A stretch of 64,000 nt of DNA from Falsiroseomonas tokyonensis (GTDB lineage: Bacteria; Pseudomonadota; Alphaproteobacteria; Acetobacterales; Acetobacteraceae). Shown piece by piece: positions 9,333 through 17,889 of this stretch (positions are counted from its first letter, which is position 1; every line of letters begins with the position of its first letter). The position numbers and the translations under genes are program-made. The stretch lies in the NCBI RefSeq assembly GCF_019024325.1, contig NZ_JAFNJS010000001.1, forward strand, positions 744,001 to 808,000. Direction: 5' to 3'. The notes under the pieces were generated by a model. It worked only from the letters and a program-made list of their open reading frames with translations. It did no database searches and was not told where the DNA came from.

Positions 9333-10103
9333 TCAGCCCTTCGCCATCCCGATCGGCGCGACCTCCTCGGTCACCCCGGCGAGCACCTCCGCCACATGCC
9401 GCACCTGAACGGCAGAACCTTCGCGGCCCAGCCGGCCCGCCATGTTCAGCAGGCAGCCCAGGTCGCCGGCCAGCAGCGTGTCGGCGCCAGTCGCGGCGAT
9501 GTCCTTGGTCTTGTCGGAGACCATGCGCGTCGAGATGTCCGGGTACTTCACGCAGAAGGTCCCGCCAAAGCCGCAGCACAGCTCGCTGTCGCCCATTTCC
9601 TTCAGCGCCAAGCCGGCGACCGAGCCCAGCAGCTTGCGCGGCTGCGCCTTCACGCCGAGCTCCCGCAGGCCGGAACAGCTGTCGTGATAGGTGGCGATGC
9701 CGTCGAACTTCGCCGCTACCTGCGTCATGCCGCGCACATCCACCAGGAAGGAGACCAGCTCGTGCGTCTTGGCGGCCAGCGCCTCCGCCTTGCCGCGGTA
9801 GTGCGGGTCGTCGGCAAACAGGCCCGGGAAGTGGTGGCTGATCATCCCGGCGCAGGAGCCTGACGGCGCGACGGTGTAGTCGTAGGCCAGAAATTCATCG
9901 ACCACGGCGCGGGCCAGCTCGGTGGCCGTGGCGCGGTCGCCGGAATTGTAGGCGGGCTGGCCGCAGCAGGTCTGCGCCTGCGGCACCACCACCTGGCAGC
10001 CTGCCTCCTCCAGCAGCTTGATGGCGGCGAAGCCGACCGAAGGGCGATACAGGTCCACCAGGCAGGTGACGAAGAGCGCGACGCGGGGGCGGGGCGAGGT
10101 CAT
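9333..10103 (-). CDS. lutA: (Fe-S)-binding protein LutA/YkgE type, lactate utilisation
   Basis: The 256-residue protein consists of two cysteine-rich CCG domains: the first has CLVDLYRP and QTCCGQPAYN, the second HDSCSGLRELG and ELCCGFGGTF. This is the LutA (LldE/YkgE) component of the three-subunit L-lactate oxidation complex that passes electrons from lactate to the respiratory chain. Its partners lutB and lutC are encoded about 6 kb to the right on the other strand (16217-18653), which is unusual, since the three are normally adjacent. Here lutA follows dnaQ by 9 bp and is probably read from the aroE promoter. Confidence 0.88.
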   Translation of the reverse strand: MTSPRPRVALFVTCLVDLYRPSVGFAAIKLLEEAGCQVVVPQAQTCCGQPAYNSGDRATATELARAVVDEFLAYDYTVAPSGSCAGMISHHFPGLFADDPHYRGKAEALAAKTHELVSFLVDVRGMTQVAAKFDGIATYHDSCSGLRELGVKAQPRKLLGSVAGLALKEMGDSELCCGFGGTFCVKYPDISTRMVSDKTKDIAATGADTLLAGDLGCLLNMAGRLGREGSAVQVRHVAEVLAGVTEEVAPIGMAKG

Positions 10104-10112
10104 CGGGCCACC

Positions 10113-10817
10113 TTATGACAGGGACGGCGCCTCGGACAGGCTGATCCAGAGCGGGTCCTTCAGCTTCTTCGCGACGAAGGCCGCATGCGCTTCCAGCTCC
10201 GCCTCGCTCGGCACGATCGGCCGCGGCGTGCGGGCCACCGGCGCCACCACGATGCTGCCGGGGGCCGCGGGCCGGGCGGCGCGGGCGGCCAGCTCGAAGC
10301 CCGGCTGCTTGCCGCCCATCAGCTCGAGATAGACCTCGGCCAGCAGCTTCACGTCGAGCAGCGCATTGTGCGCCGTGCGCATGGAGTTATCGACGCCGAG
10401 GCGCCGGCAGAGGCTGTCCAGGCTGTTCGGCAGGCCGGGATAGCGCCGCTTGGCCACCGCCAGGCTGTCCACCATCCGCGCGCGATCCAGCCGCGGCCGG
10501 CCGGCGCGCACCAGCTCGGCATCCAGGAAGCCGAAGTCGAAGGGCGCGTTATGGGCGATGATCTCGCTATCGCCCAGGAAATCCAGCAGCTTGCCGGCGA
10601 TGTCGCGGAACAGCGGCTTGCCGCGTAGCATCTCGGCCGTCATGCCGTGCACCCGCGTCGCTTCCTCCGGCACGTCGCGCTCCGGGTCCACCAGCTCGTG
10701 GAAGGTCGCGCCGGTCGGCATGAAGTTGAAGATCTCGATGGCCGCCACCTCGATCACCCGGTCGCCGGAGGCGGGGTCGAGGCCGGTGGTTTCGGTATCC
10801 AGCACGATCTGGCGCAT
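10113..10817 (-). CDS. dnaQ: DNA polymerase III epsilon subunit, 3'-5' exonuclease
   Basis: Proofreading exonuclease of the replicative polymerase. The 234-residue protein has the DEDDh motifs: LDTETTGLD at the N-terminus (Exo I), AHNAPFDFGFLDAEL (Exo II) and TAHNALLDVKLLAEVYLEL (Exo III). The C-terminal tail, ending DPLWISL, is the usual short alphaproteobacterial extension. It abuts coaE with a one-base overlap (10817), matching the conserved aroE-coaE-dnaQ order of this class. Confidence 0.95.
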   Translation of the reverse strand: MRQIVLDTETTGLDPASGDRVIEVAAIEIFNFMPTGATFHELVDPERDVPEEATRVHGMTAEMLRGKPLFRDIAGKLLDFLGDSEIIAHNAPFDFGFLDAELVRAGRPRLDRARMVDSLAVAKRRYPGLPNSLDSLCRRLGVDNSMRTAHNALLDVKLLAEVYLELMGGKQPGFELAARAARPAAPGSIVVAPVARTPRPIVPSEAELEAHAAFVAKKLKDPLWISLSEAPSLS

Positions 10818-11404
10818 CAGCGGCGCATCCTTCCAACCAGTTCGCGGATCTGCCGCTGGGCATGGTGCCGGGACTGGCCGGTCTGCACCACCGCATCCGC
10901 CCGCCGCCGCTTTTTCGCATCCGGCATCTGACGGGCGAGGATGGCGGCCAGGCGCTCCGGCGTCATGCCGCGCCGGCGCAGCACCCGGGCGCGCTGCACG
11001 GCGGCGGGGGCGGAGACCACCAGCACGAAATCCACCCGGGCCTGGCCGCCGGTCTCCAGCAGCAGGGGGATGTCGAGCACGGCCAGCCGCGCGCCCCGCC
11101 GGCGGCAGGCCGCCAGGAAGGCACGTTCGGCGCGGCGCACCAGGGGGTGCATGATGCCTTCCAGCCGCTTCAGGGCCGCGGGATCGCCCAGCACGCGGGC
11201 GCGCAGCGCCTCCCGGTTCACCCGGCCCTCCGCCGTGGTGCCGGGAAAGGCGGCCTCCACCGGCACCACGGCCGCGCCGCCGCGGGCCTGCAGCGCATGC
11301 ACCGCCGCATCGGCGTCGAAGACCGGCACGCCCAGCCGGCGGAAGGTATTCGCCGCCGTCGACTTGCCCATGCCGATGCTGCCGGTCAGGCCGATGACCT
11401 TCAT
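10817..11404 (-). CDS. coaE: Dephospho-CoA kinase
   Basis: Last step of coenzyme A synthesis, phosphorylation of the ribose 3'-OH of dephospho-CoA. The 195-residue product opens with the P-loop GLTGSIGMGKST and shows the family pattern VFDADAAVHAL, HPLVRRAERAFL and LDIPLLLETGG. Its start overlaps the aroE stop by four bases (ATGA type), which suggests translational coupling within the aroE-coaE-dnaQ unit. Confidence 0.95.
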   Translation of the reverse strand: MKVIGLTGSIGMGKSTAANTFRRLGVPVFDADAAVHALQARGGAAVVPVEAAFPGTTAEGRVNREALRARVLGDPAALKRLEGIMHPLVRRAERAFLAACRRRGARLAVLDIPLLLETGGQARVDFVLVVSAPAAVQRARVLRRRGMTPERLAAILARQMPDAKKRRRADAVVQTGQSRHHAQRQIRELVGRMRR

Positions 11405-12240
11405 GGCATCAGGTCGGCCGCAACGAAGGCGCGCAGCGCCGCATCCACGCGCGGCTCCACCCCGAACCAGCCGGCGAAGCCGGGCCGCGCCTGGTGCAGC
11501 AGCATGCCGAGCCCATCCACCGCCTGCAGCCCGCGCGCCCGCGCGGCCGCCAGCAGCGGCGTTTCCAGCGGCACATAGACCAGGTCCGCCACCACCGCCG
11601 TGGCGGGCAGCGGCGCCAGGTCGAGCACCAGCGGCGGCTGGCCCTCCATGCCCAGCGAGGTGCCGTTCACCAGCAGGGCGGCGTCTTCCAGGCGCGGCCG
11701 GTCCGTCACCTCGATCGGCCCGCCGAGATCCCGGGCCAGGGCCTCCGCCCGCACCGCGGTGCGATTGGCCAGCACCAGCCGCGGGCAGCCGGCATCGAGC
11801 AGCGCCGCGGCGACCGACCGGACCGCCCCGCCGGCGCCGAGGATCACCGCTGGCCCATCCCCCGCCTGCCAGCCCGGCGCCTGCTCCCGCACCGATTCGA
11901 GGAAGCCGTAGCCATCGGTGCTGGTGCCTTCGATCCGGCCATTTTCGCGGAAAAACAGCGTGTTGACCGACCCCGCCCGCTGCGCCGCGTCATCCACCGC
12001 ATCACACAAGGCAAAGGCGGCCTCCTTGTGCGGGATGGTCACATTGGCCCCGGCGAAGCCGAGCTGGACCAGGGCGCGGACGGCCTCCGGAAAATGCACG
12101 GGGGCGACCGGCAGAGGCAGGTAGGCGCCGTCGATGCCGTAGCGCTCCAGCCAGAAGCCGTGCAGGCGCGGGGAACGTGAATGCGCCACCGGCCAGCCCA
12201 GCACACCGGCCTTGCGGGCCTTTCCGGAGAGGATGTTCAT
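11401..12240 (-). CDS. aroE: Shikimate dehydrogenase (NADP+)
   Basis: Reduces 3-dehydroshikimate to shikimate in the aromatic amino acid pathway. The 279-residue product has the substrate-binding motif [20 protein letters not shown] with the catalytic lysine, and the NADP-binding loop [11 protein letters not shown] near residue 130, followed by [12 protein letters not shown] chose the ATG at 12240 (MNILSGK), since a further upstream start would add 12 residues unlike the family. In many alphaproteobacteria aroE follows maf; here maf lies 32 kb away beside ppsR. Confidence 0.94.
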   Translation of the reverse strand: MNILSGKARKAGVLGWPVAHSRSPRLHGFWLERYGIDGAYLPLPVAPVHFPEAVRALVQLGFAGANVTIPHKEAAFALCDAVDDAAQRAGSVNTLFFRENGRIEGTSTDGYGFLESVREQAPGWQAGDGPAVILGAGGAVRSVAAALLDAGCPRLVLANRTAVRAEALARDLGGPIEVTDRPRLEDAALLVNGTSLGMEGQPPLVLDLAPLPATAVVADLVYVPLETPLLAAARARGLQAVDGLGMLLHQARPGFAGWFGVEPRVDAALRAFVAADLMP

Positions 12241-12345
12241 TCCGCTGAAGTGCCCCGCCGCCACCGCGCCGGTCAATGGCGGCGGCCCCCTCTTTCAACC
12301 GGCGGCCGGCAGTGCCACAGGAGGGGCCACAACGGAGATCCCCGC

Positions 12346-13296
12346 ATGGCGCGCAGCCTCAAGGTCGCGGTCCAGATGGACCCCATCGCCTCCATCAACA
12401 TCGACGGCGACAGCACCTTCGCCATGATGCTGGAAGCCCAGGCCCGCGGCCACGCGCTGTGGCACTACCATGTGCGGGACCTGGCGCTGCTGGGCGGCCG
12501 GGTGCTGGCGCAGGCCCAGCCTGTGGAGGTGCGCCGGGTGAAGGGCGACCACTTCACCCTGGGCGCGACCGAGGAGCTGGACCTCGGCCAGGTGGACGTG
12601 GTGCTGATGCGCCAGGACCCGCCCTTCGACATGGCCTACATCACCGCCACGCACATCCTGGAGCATATCCACCCCAGGACCCTGGTGGTGAACGACCCGG
12701 CCAGCGTCCGCAACGCGCCCGAGAAGCTCTACGTCACCCATTTCCCGGAGCTGATGCCGGAGACGCTGGTGACGGCCGATGTCGGCCAGATCCGCAAATT
12801 CCGCCAGAAGCACGGCGACATCATCATCAAGCCCCTGTTCGGCAATGGCGGCGCCGGCGTCTTCCACCTGCGCCCCGACGATCCCAACATGAATGCCTTG
12901 GTCGAAATGTTCACCGAGCGGTCGCGGGAGCCGCTGGTGATCCAGAAATACGTCCCCGCGGTGCGGGAGGGCGACAAGCGGATCATCCTGGTGGATGGCG
13001 AGGCCATGGGCGCCATCAACCGCGTGCCGGCGGCCGGCGAGGCGCGGTCCAACATGCATGTCGGCGGCAAGGCCACCCAGACCATCATGACCGACCGCGA
13101 GAAGGAGATCTGCGCCGCCATCGGGCCGGAGCTGCGGGCGCGCGGCATGATCTTCGTCGGCATCGACGTGATCGGCGGCTATTTGACCGAGATCAACGTC
13201 ACCAGCCCCACCGGCCTGCAGGAGATCGCGCGCTTCGACGGCATCCACCTGGAACGCGCCATCTGGGATGCGATCGAGGCCAAGGTCTCGCGCTGA
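12346..13296 (+). CDS. gshB: Glutathione synthetase
   Basis: Joins gamma-glutamylcysteine and glycine with ATP to make glutathione. The 316-residue protein starts [20 protein letters not shown], the typical GshB N-terminus, and contains the ATP-grasp features [32 protein letters not shown] and a C-terminal [18 protein letters not shown] with the metal-binding glutamate and asparagine. The ATG at 12346 is preceded by GGAG. A strong hairpin follows the stop codon, so it is probably transcribed alone. Confidence 0.95.
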   Translation: MARSLKVAVQMDPIASINIDGDSTFAMMLEAQARGHALWHYHVRDLALLGGRVLAQAQPVEVRRVKGDHFTLGATEELDLGQVDVVLMRQDPPFDMAYITATHILEHIHPRTLVVNDPASVRNAPEKLYVTHFPELMPETLVTADVGQIRKFRQKHGDIIIKPLFGNGGAGVFHLRPDDPNMNALVEMFTERSREPLVIQKYVPAVREGDKRIILVDGEAMGAINRVPAAGEARSNMHVGGKATQTIMTDREKEICAAIGPELRARGMIFVGIDVIGGYLTEINVTSPTGLQEIARFDGIHLERAIWDAIEAKVSR

Positions 13297-13302
13297 AACG
13301 CG

Positions 13303-13336
13303 AAAGGGGCCCATCCAGCGCGGATGGACCCCTTTC
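13303..13336. terminator. Hairpin between gshB and the convergent GlsB-type gene
   Basis: A 14-bp near-perfect inverted repeat (arms 13303-13316 and 13323-13336, one mismatch) with a short loop. It begins six bases after the gshB stop codon. The arms start with AAAGGGG and end CCCCTTT, so each strand has only a short T-run. Probable terminator for gshB, possibly acting in both directions. Confidence 0.7.
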
Positions 13337-13350
13337 CACGACGCACGTCC

Positions 13351-13370
13351 TTCGCCCCGGCTGGGGCGAA
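13351..13370 (-). terminator. Short hairpin downstream of the GlsB-type gene
   Basis: A perfect 8-bp stem (TTCGCCCC with GGGGCGAA, loop GGCT) starting five bases after the stop codon of the leftward small membrane protein. There is no T-tract, so intrinsic termination is only a possibility. Confidence 0.45.
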
Positions 13371-13374
13371 ACCG

Positions 13375-13626
13375 TCAGGCGCGCCGGCCGGCGATGGCCC
13401 GGTAGATCGCCAGCACGATCACCGCGCCGACCACCGCGCCGATGAAGCCCGCCCCCTCGCCCGCCCGGTACCAGCCGACCGCCTGGCCCAGCCAGGTCGC
13501 CACGACAGCGCCCAGGATGCCGAGCAGGATGGTGATGATGAAGCCGCCCGGATCGCGGCCGGGCATGAGGAATTTTGCCAGGGCACCGGCCAGGAAGCCG
13601 ATGATGATCGTCCAGATGAAACCCAT
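13375..13626 (-). CDS. GlsB/YeaQ/YmgE family stress-response membrane protein
   Basis: An 83-residue integral membrane protein of the transglycosylase-associated protein family. It reads MGFIWTIIIGFLAGALAKFL, then a conserved PGRDPGGFIITILLGILGAVVA segment and a third helix GFIGAVVGAVIVLAIYRAI, giving three predicted membrane helices with short loops. Members are induced by stress in enterobacteria, but the molecular role is unknown. A GGAG sequence upstream supports the ATG at 13626. It converges with gshB. Confidence 0.88.
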   Translation of the reverse strand: MGFIWTIIIGFLAGALAKFLMPGRDPGGFIITILLGILGAVVATWLGQAVGWYRAGEGAGFIGAVVGAVIVLAIYRAIAGRRA

Positions 13627-13687
13627 GTCCCGTCGCTCCGCGTGATGCCGTTGTAAGCGCGGAAGGAGCCTCGGGTTCCCTGGGCCG

Positions 13688-13838
13688 GTGGACGGTTGGG
13701 GCCGGGATGCGGCCGGCGAGGGATTTTTCGTGCTGGGCAGGAAGACAGCGGAGCCGATGGCTTTCCATCGGCGAGCATGGTGGACAGCCCCCAGCGCGGA
13801 AAAGCGCCGCCGGACGCGCCCGCAGCCCAACCGTCCAC
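13688..13838. repeat. 151-bp element bounded by 13-bp inverted repeats
   Basis: The intergenic region right of the GlsB-type gene contains GTGGACGGTTGGG at 13688-13700 and its exact complement at 13826-13838. Midway lies a perfect 8-bp hairpin (GCCGATGG, loop CTTT, CCATCGGC; 13753-13772). No open reading frame of its own. It could be a miniature mobile element or a folded RNA; no target-site duplication is obvious. Confidence 0.5.
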
Positions 13839-13843
13839 AGGCC

Positions 13844-14485
13844 CTATCTCCTGCACGTCAGGCGCGGCCGCGCGCCGGCGCCGGGCGGGATCACCAGCCG
13901 GGCCCGCAGCCCGGGCGCGCAAAGCCCCGAAACGGCGGCCGGCGGCAGCGCGGTGCCCTGCGCCACCCGCACCCGCTGGTGATAGGCCAGGCCCCGCCCC
14001 GGCTCCATGGAATGGTACTGCGCCACCGCCTCCGCCCAGCTCGCCGTGCGGCCACGCAGCTCCCGCAGGAAGCGCACCGCATAGGCGACGTTGGTCGGCG
14101 GGTGGAAGGCCTGCTCCAGCTCCGGGAAGGCCGCGGGGTGGTAGAACAGGTTCACCTGCATGCAGCCGACATCGACGGAGCGCTGGCCGGCCTCGCGCAG
14201 CGCCTCCACCTTCGCCACCGCCTCCGCCGCCGTTTCGGGGAACAGGCTCTCGCCCCCGGCATTCAGCGCGAAGGGCCAGGGCGCGCTGCCGCCGCCGGGG
14301 CGGGCGCGGCTGCTTTCGACCCGGGCGATGGCCAGCAGCAGCCCATCCGGGATGCCGCTCCGCGCCTCCGCCGCCGCGATGGCGCGGGTGCAGGCGGTCC
14401 AGGGGTCCTCGGGCGGGGCGGCCGGCTGTGCGGCGGCCGGGGCGGCCCCGATCAGCAGCGCGGTGAACAGGAAAAGGCGCAGCAT
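13844..14485 (-). CDS. Secreted lytic transglycosylase, SLT domain
   Basis: A 213-residue exported protein with a signal peptide (MLRLFLFTALLIGAAPAAAQ). The mature part begins with an SLT-type lysozyme-like fold: DGLLLAIARVESSR carries the catalytic glutamate in the ES context near residue 57, followed by DVGCMQVNLFYHP (the GxMQVN motif) and NVAYAVRFLRELRGR. This is the lytic transglycosylase arrangement for cleaving peptidoglycan between MurNAc and GlcNAc. The C-terminus is low in recognisable features. It starts 31 bp beyond the end of the gene to its right and may be co-transcribed with it. Confidence 0.85.
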   Translation of the reverse strand: MLRLFLFTALLIGAAPAAAQPAAPPEDPWTACTRAIAAAEARSGIPDGLLLAIARVESSRARPGGGSAPWPFALNAGGESLFPETAAEAVAKVEALREAGQRSVDVGCMQVNLFYHPAAFPELEQAFHPPTNVAYAVRFLRELRGRTASWAEAVAQYHSMEPGRGLAYHQRVRVAQGTALPPAAVSGLCAPGLRARLVIPPGAGARPRLTCRR

Positions 14486-14516
14486 GCCGCCACCTGCCGG
14501 CGCATGGCCGGCCGCG

Positions 14517-14738
14517 TCAACCTTGCTGGGATGGCAATGCCGCGATCGGCAGGGTCAGGAAGAATTCGGGCTCCGGCGGCCCGACCAGCAGCAGCAGCCC
14601 CAGCCCGACCGCGGCGGTGGAGGCCAGCAGCAGCGCCACCAGGCGCGCTGCGCCGCGCACCGGCGCCACCAGCAGGGAGGAGAGCAGCCCCGCCCCGCCC
14701 GCCAGCAGCAGGGAGGCCGCCGTGAACATCGCCGTCAT
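14517..14738 (-). CDS. Small membrane protein, unknown function
   Basis: A 73-residue protein with two hydrophobic stretches (MFTAASLLLAGGAGLLSSLL and ARLVALLLASTAAVGLGLLL) and a short C-terminal tail ending LPIAALPSQQG. I do not recognise the family; the arrangement is loosely like MrpF-type antiporter subunits but there are no supporting neighbours. Its ATG at 14738 overlaps the stop codon of an upstream 30-codon ORF in ATGA fashion and has no ribosome binding site of its own, which suggests translational coupling. Confidence 0.55.
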   Translation of the reverse strand: MTAMFTAASLLLAGGAGLLSSLLVAPVRGAARLVALLLASTAAVGLGLLLLVGPPEPEFFLTLPIAALPSQQG

Positions 14739-14827
14739 GCCCGCCCGCCCGCGCCTGCCGGCTGCAACGGCGCCAGCCAGCTGCCCAGCAGCCGCGCCCA
14801 AAGCCCGATGTCCTTCCGCCTTGCCAT
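14735..14827 (-). CDS. 30-residue small protein or leader peptide with strong ribosome binding site
   Basis: A 30-codon ORF reading MARRKDIGLWARLLGSWLAP and ending in a glycine/alanine-rich tail. Its ATG at 14827 is preceded, at a spacing of seven bases, by a perfect AGGAGGT (14835-14841), the strongest such site in this stretch. The stop codon TGA overlaps the ATG of the following 73-residue membrane protein. The first half is an amphipathic basic/hydrophobic segment with two tryptophans. Either a genuine microprotein or a short leader that delivers ribosomes to the next gene. Confidence 0.5.
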   Translation of the reverse strand: MARRKDIGLWARLLGSWLAPLQPAGAGGRA

Positions 14828-14982
14828 GCCCCCGACCTCCTCGCCTCGGGCGGCATTCCAGCGCCCTGTCGTAACCGGGGAATGGCACGATCGTGTCGAA
14901 ACCTTGCCGGTGCCGACGGCGGGGCCTGCTACCAGGCCTTGCGGCAGGCGCCCCGCGACATGACCTTAGGGCATGGGCAAGG

Positions 14983-15012
14983 TTGACCGCGCACCATGCC
15001 GGACCCTAGCCT
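14983..15012 (+). promoter_or_regulatory. Possible promoter of hrcA
   Basis: TTGACC at 14983-14988 and TAGCCT at 15007-15012 with an 18-base spacer, just upstream of hrcA. This resembles the alphaproteobacterial housekeeping promoter, with a weak -10. No CIRCE element (TTAGCACTC, nine bases, GAGTGCTAA) is visible here. Confidence 0.3.
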
Positions 15013-15047
15013 ATTCCTTGAATCTTAACGGTTTGGGACACGCCCCC

Positions 15048-16151
15048 ATGGGTCCAATCACCAGGCCGCCGCGCCCCACCGGGGCGCCCGCGATGAGCCA
15101 TTCCATCACCTCCATCCCGCTGCCACCGGGACTGGACGACCGCAGCGCCGCGATTTTTCGCGAGCTGGTGGAGACTTATGTCGCGACCGGGGAGCCGGTG
15201 GGGTCTCGCACCCTGTCGCGCCGCCTGCCGCAGGCCCTGTCGCCGGCCACCATCCGCAATGTCATGGCGGATCTGGAGGATGCCGGGCTGCTGTTTGCCC
15301 CCCACACCTCCGCCGGCCGCCTGCCGACCGAGCGCGGCCTCCGCCTGTTCGTCGACGGCCTGCTGCAATTCGGCGTGCTGCCGGAGGAGGAGCGGGACGC
15401 CATCGCCGCCCGCTGCGCCGCCGGCGGGCGTTCCCTGCAGGAAACGCTCGGCGAGGCCAGCCAGATGCTCTCGGGCCTCGCCGGCGCCGCGGGGCTGGTG
15501 GTGGCGCCGAAGCGGGAAGCGCCGGTGCGGCACATCGAATTCGTGGCGCTCGGCACCGGCCGCGCTTTGGTGGTGCTGGTGACGGCCGATGGCCAGGTGG
15601 AGAACCGCGTCATCGAGGTGCCGCTCGGCCTGCCGCCCTCCGCCCTGCAGCAGGCCAGCAACTACCTGAACGCCCGCCTGTCCGGCCGCACGCTGGAGGA
15701 GACCCGCGGCACGGTGGCGGAGGAGATCGCCGCCAACCGCACCGCGCTGGATGCCCTGACCAACCAGGTGATCGAGGCCGGGCTCGGCACCTGGTCCGGC
15801 GGCGCCGGCGGATCGCTGATCCTGCGCGGCCAGGCGAAGCTGCTGCAGAACCTGGACCACGCCCAGCGGGTGCAGGAGATCCAGGCGCTGTTCGAGCGGC
15901 TGGAGGCGCAGGAGACCATGCTGCGCCTGCTGGACCTGGCCCAGCGCGGGGAGGGGGTGCAGATCTTCATCGGTGCCGAGAGCGGGCTGTTCGACAGCGC
16001 CGGGCTGTCGATGGTGGTCTCGCCCTTCCGCAACGGGGCGGAGCAGATCGTGGGCGCCATCGGCGTGATCGGGCCGACGCGGATCAATTACGGGCGGATC
16101 ATCCCGGTGGTGGATTACACGGCGCGGGTGATCGGGCGGCTGCTGGGGTAG
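15048..16151 (+). CDS. hrcA: Heat-inducible transcription repressor HrcA
   Basis: Repressor of chaperone operons that binds the CIRCE inverted repeat. From the ATG at 15048 the product is 367 residues. It has the N-terminal winged helix (LDDRSAAIFRELVETYVATG, then EPVGSRTLSRRL and SPATIRNVMADLEDAGLL), the HTSAGRLPTERGLRLFVDGLL segment, and the C-terminal GAF-like domain ending GVIGPTRINYGRIIPVVDY. The ATG at 15093 is an alternative start. hrcA commonly precedes grpE in alphaproteobacteria; here neither grpE nor a visible CIRCE is nearby, and the next gene is lutB. Confidence 0.93.
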   Translation: MGPITRPPRPTGAPAMSHSITSIPLPPGLDDRSAAIFRELVETYVATGEPVGSRTLSRRLPQALSPATIRNVMADLEDAGLLFAPHTSAGRLPTERGLRLFVDGLLQFGVLPEEERDAIAARCAAGGRSLQETLGEASQMLSGLAGAAGLVVAPKREAPVRHIEFVALGTGRALVVLVTADGQVENRVIEVPLGLPPSALQQASNYLNARLSGRTLEETRGTVAEEIAANRTALDALTNQVIEAGLGTWSGGAGGSLILRGQAKLLQNLDHAQRVQEIQALFERLEAQETMLRLLDLAQRGEGVQIFIGAESGLFDSAGLSMVVSPFRNGAEQIVGAIGVIGPTRINYGRIIPVVDYTARVIGRLLG

Positions 16152-16216
16152 CCCAGCAGCCGAGGCTGCACGGATCGGCTTTTCCCGCTATATCAGCAGC
16201 AAGCAGGAGAGCGCCC

Positions 16217-17650
16217 GTGGTCCACATCACCTCCCCCGCCTTCAAGGCGAATGCCGCCCGCGCCCTGGCCGATGCCGGGCTGCAGAAGGCGCTCGACCGC
16301 AGCAAGGGCACCTCGCACGGCAAGCGCGCCGCGGCGGTCGCCGCCCTGCCGGAATTCGAGCGGCTGCGGGAGATCGGCCGCGACATCAAGAACCACACCC
16401 TGGCGAACCTGGATTTCTACCTGGAGGCCTATGCGGCCCAGGTCGAGCGCGCCGGCGGCACGGTCCACTGGTGCTCGACCGCCGACGAAGCCCGCGCGGC
16501 CGTCCTGAAGATCTGCCGCGACAAGGGTGCGCGCACGGTCACCAAGGGCAAGTCGATGATCTCCGAGGAGCTCGGCATCAACGACCACCTCGAAGCCCAT
16601 GGCATCGAGCCGGTGGAGACCGACCTCGGCGAATACATCCTTCAAATTCGCAAGGAGCCGCCGAGCCACATCATCGGCCCGGCCTTTCACCTGAACCGGG
16701 AGGACTGGGAAAAGACCTTCCGGGAGATCCATACGGAGCTGCCGAAGGACCGCGTCTTCCATGAGCGCAGCGACATCATGGCGGAAGCCCGCACCAAGCT
16801 GCGGTCGCGCTTCCTGGCGGCGGATGTCGGCATCACCGGCGCCAATTTCCTGATCGCCGAGACCGGCTCCTCCGTCATCGTCACCAACGAAGGCAATGGC
16901 GACCTGACGCAGACCCTGCCGAAAACCCACATCGTGCTGGCCAGCATCGAAAAGGTGGTGCCGACGCTGGAGGATGCGACCAGCCTGCTGCGCCTGCTCG
17001 CCCGCTCCGCCACCGGCCAGGATTTTTCCGTCTACACCACCTTCTCCACCGGCATCCGGCGCGAGGGCGATCTCGATGGGCCTGAGGACTACCATGTGGT
17101 CCTGATCGACAATGGCCGGTCGAACATGATCGGCACCGATTTCCAGGAGATGCTGCGCTGCATCCGCTGCGCCGCTTGCATGAACCACTGCCCGGTCTAT
17201 GGCGTGACCGGCGGGCACGCCTATGGCTGGGTCTATCCGGGCCCGATGGGCAGCGTGCTGACGCCCACGCTGATCGGCATCGACAAGGCCGGCAACCTGC
17301 CGAACGCCTCCACCTTCTGCGGCAAGTGCGAAAGCGTCTGCCCGGTGAAGATCCCCCTGCCGAAGCTGATGCGGCATTGGCGGGAGCGGGAATTCGAGCG
17401 GCATCTGTCGCCGCAATCCGTCCGCTCGGGCCTCGGCTTCTGGGCCTGGTTCGCCAAGCGGCCCACGGCCTATCGCCTGGCCACGAAGCTTGGCATCGGC
17501 GCGCTGGGGCTGCTCGGCCGCGGCAAGGGCGCTTTCAAATCCCTGCCGCTCGCCGGCGGCTGGACCGCGGGGCGGGACCTGCCGGCGCCCGAGCCGGGCG
17601 GCACCTTCATGGCGCGCTACCAGGCCCAGCAGCGGGGGGGCCGCCGATGA
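16217..17650 (+). CDS. lutB: LutB-type lactate utilisation iron-sulfur protein
   Basis: The 477-residue protein joins an N-terminal LUD domain (TKGKSMISEELGINDHLEAH, EYILQIRKEPPSHIIGPAFH, TGANFLIAETGSSVIVTNEG) to a ferredoxin-like region with two cluster motifs, CIRCAACMNHCPVY near residue 315 and CGKCESVCPVKI near 370. This is the LutB/LldF subunit that moves electrons in L-lactate oxidation. Translation starts at GTG 16217 after AGGAG; no closer ATG exists. It heads a chain of genes overlapped by ATGA (or TTGA) junctions through 19608. Confidence 0.93.
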   Translation: MVHITSPAFKANAARALADAGLQKALDRSKGTSHGKRAAAVAALPEFERLREIGRDIKNHTLANLDFYLEAYAAQVERAGGTVHWCSTADEARAAVLKICRDKGARTVTKGKSMISEELGINDHLEAHGIEPVETDLGEYILQIRKEPPSHIIGPAFHLNREDWEKTFREIHTELPKDRVFHERSDIMAEARTKLRSRFLAADVGITGANFLIAETGSSVIVTNEGNGDLTQTLPKTHIVLASIEKVVPTLEDATSLLRLLARSATGQDFSVYTTFSTGIRREGDLDGPEDYHVVLIDNGRSNMIGTDFQEMLRCIRCAACMNHCPVYGVTGGHAYGWVYPGPMGSVLTPTLIGIDKAGNLPNASTFCGKCESVCPVKIPLPKLMRHWREREFERHLSPQSVRSGLGFWAWFAKRPTAYRLATKLGIGALGLLGRGKGAFKSLPLAGGWTAGRDLPAPEPGGTFMARYQAQQRGGRR

Positions 17651-17889
17651 GCCGCGACCCCATGCTGCCGGCGGGCGAGGAGGCGGAGCGCATCCACGGC
17701 TACCGCTTCCCCGAAAATGCCCCGACCCGCACCGCGCCGCGCCCCACCGGCACGCTGGAAGAAATCTATGCCCGCATCGACGCGGACACGCCCGCGGCGC
17801 GGCTGAACGAGGATCTGGACCGGATCGAGGAAGCCCTGGCCAAGCTGGAACAGGCGGTGCGGGACGCGATGGAAGACGAACAGCGATGA
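17647..17889 (+). CDS. Small hypothetical protein encoded between lutB and lutC
   Basis: An 80-residue acidic protein with a conserved-looking block HGYRFPENAPTRTAPRPTGT and a C-terminal amphipathic helix (LNEDLDRIEEALAKLEQAVRDA) with coiled-coil periodicity. Both ends overlap the neighbours by four bases (ATGA), so it is embedded in the lutB-lutC translation chain. I do not recognise the family. The tight coupling suggests a role tied to the lactate oxidation complex, such as assembly or bridging, but that is inference. Confidence 0.7.
   Translation: MSRDPMLPAGEEAERIHGYRFPENAPTRTAPRPTGTLEEIYARIDADTPAARLNEDLDRIEEALAKLEQAVRDAMEDEQR

Noticed and set aside
14940-15047. CIRCE element before hrcA
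   Set aside because: I looked for TTAGCACTC and GAGTGCTAA with a nine-base spacer and found neither half.
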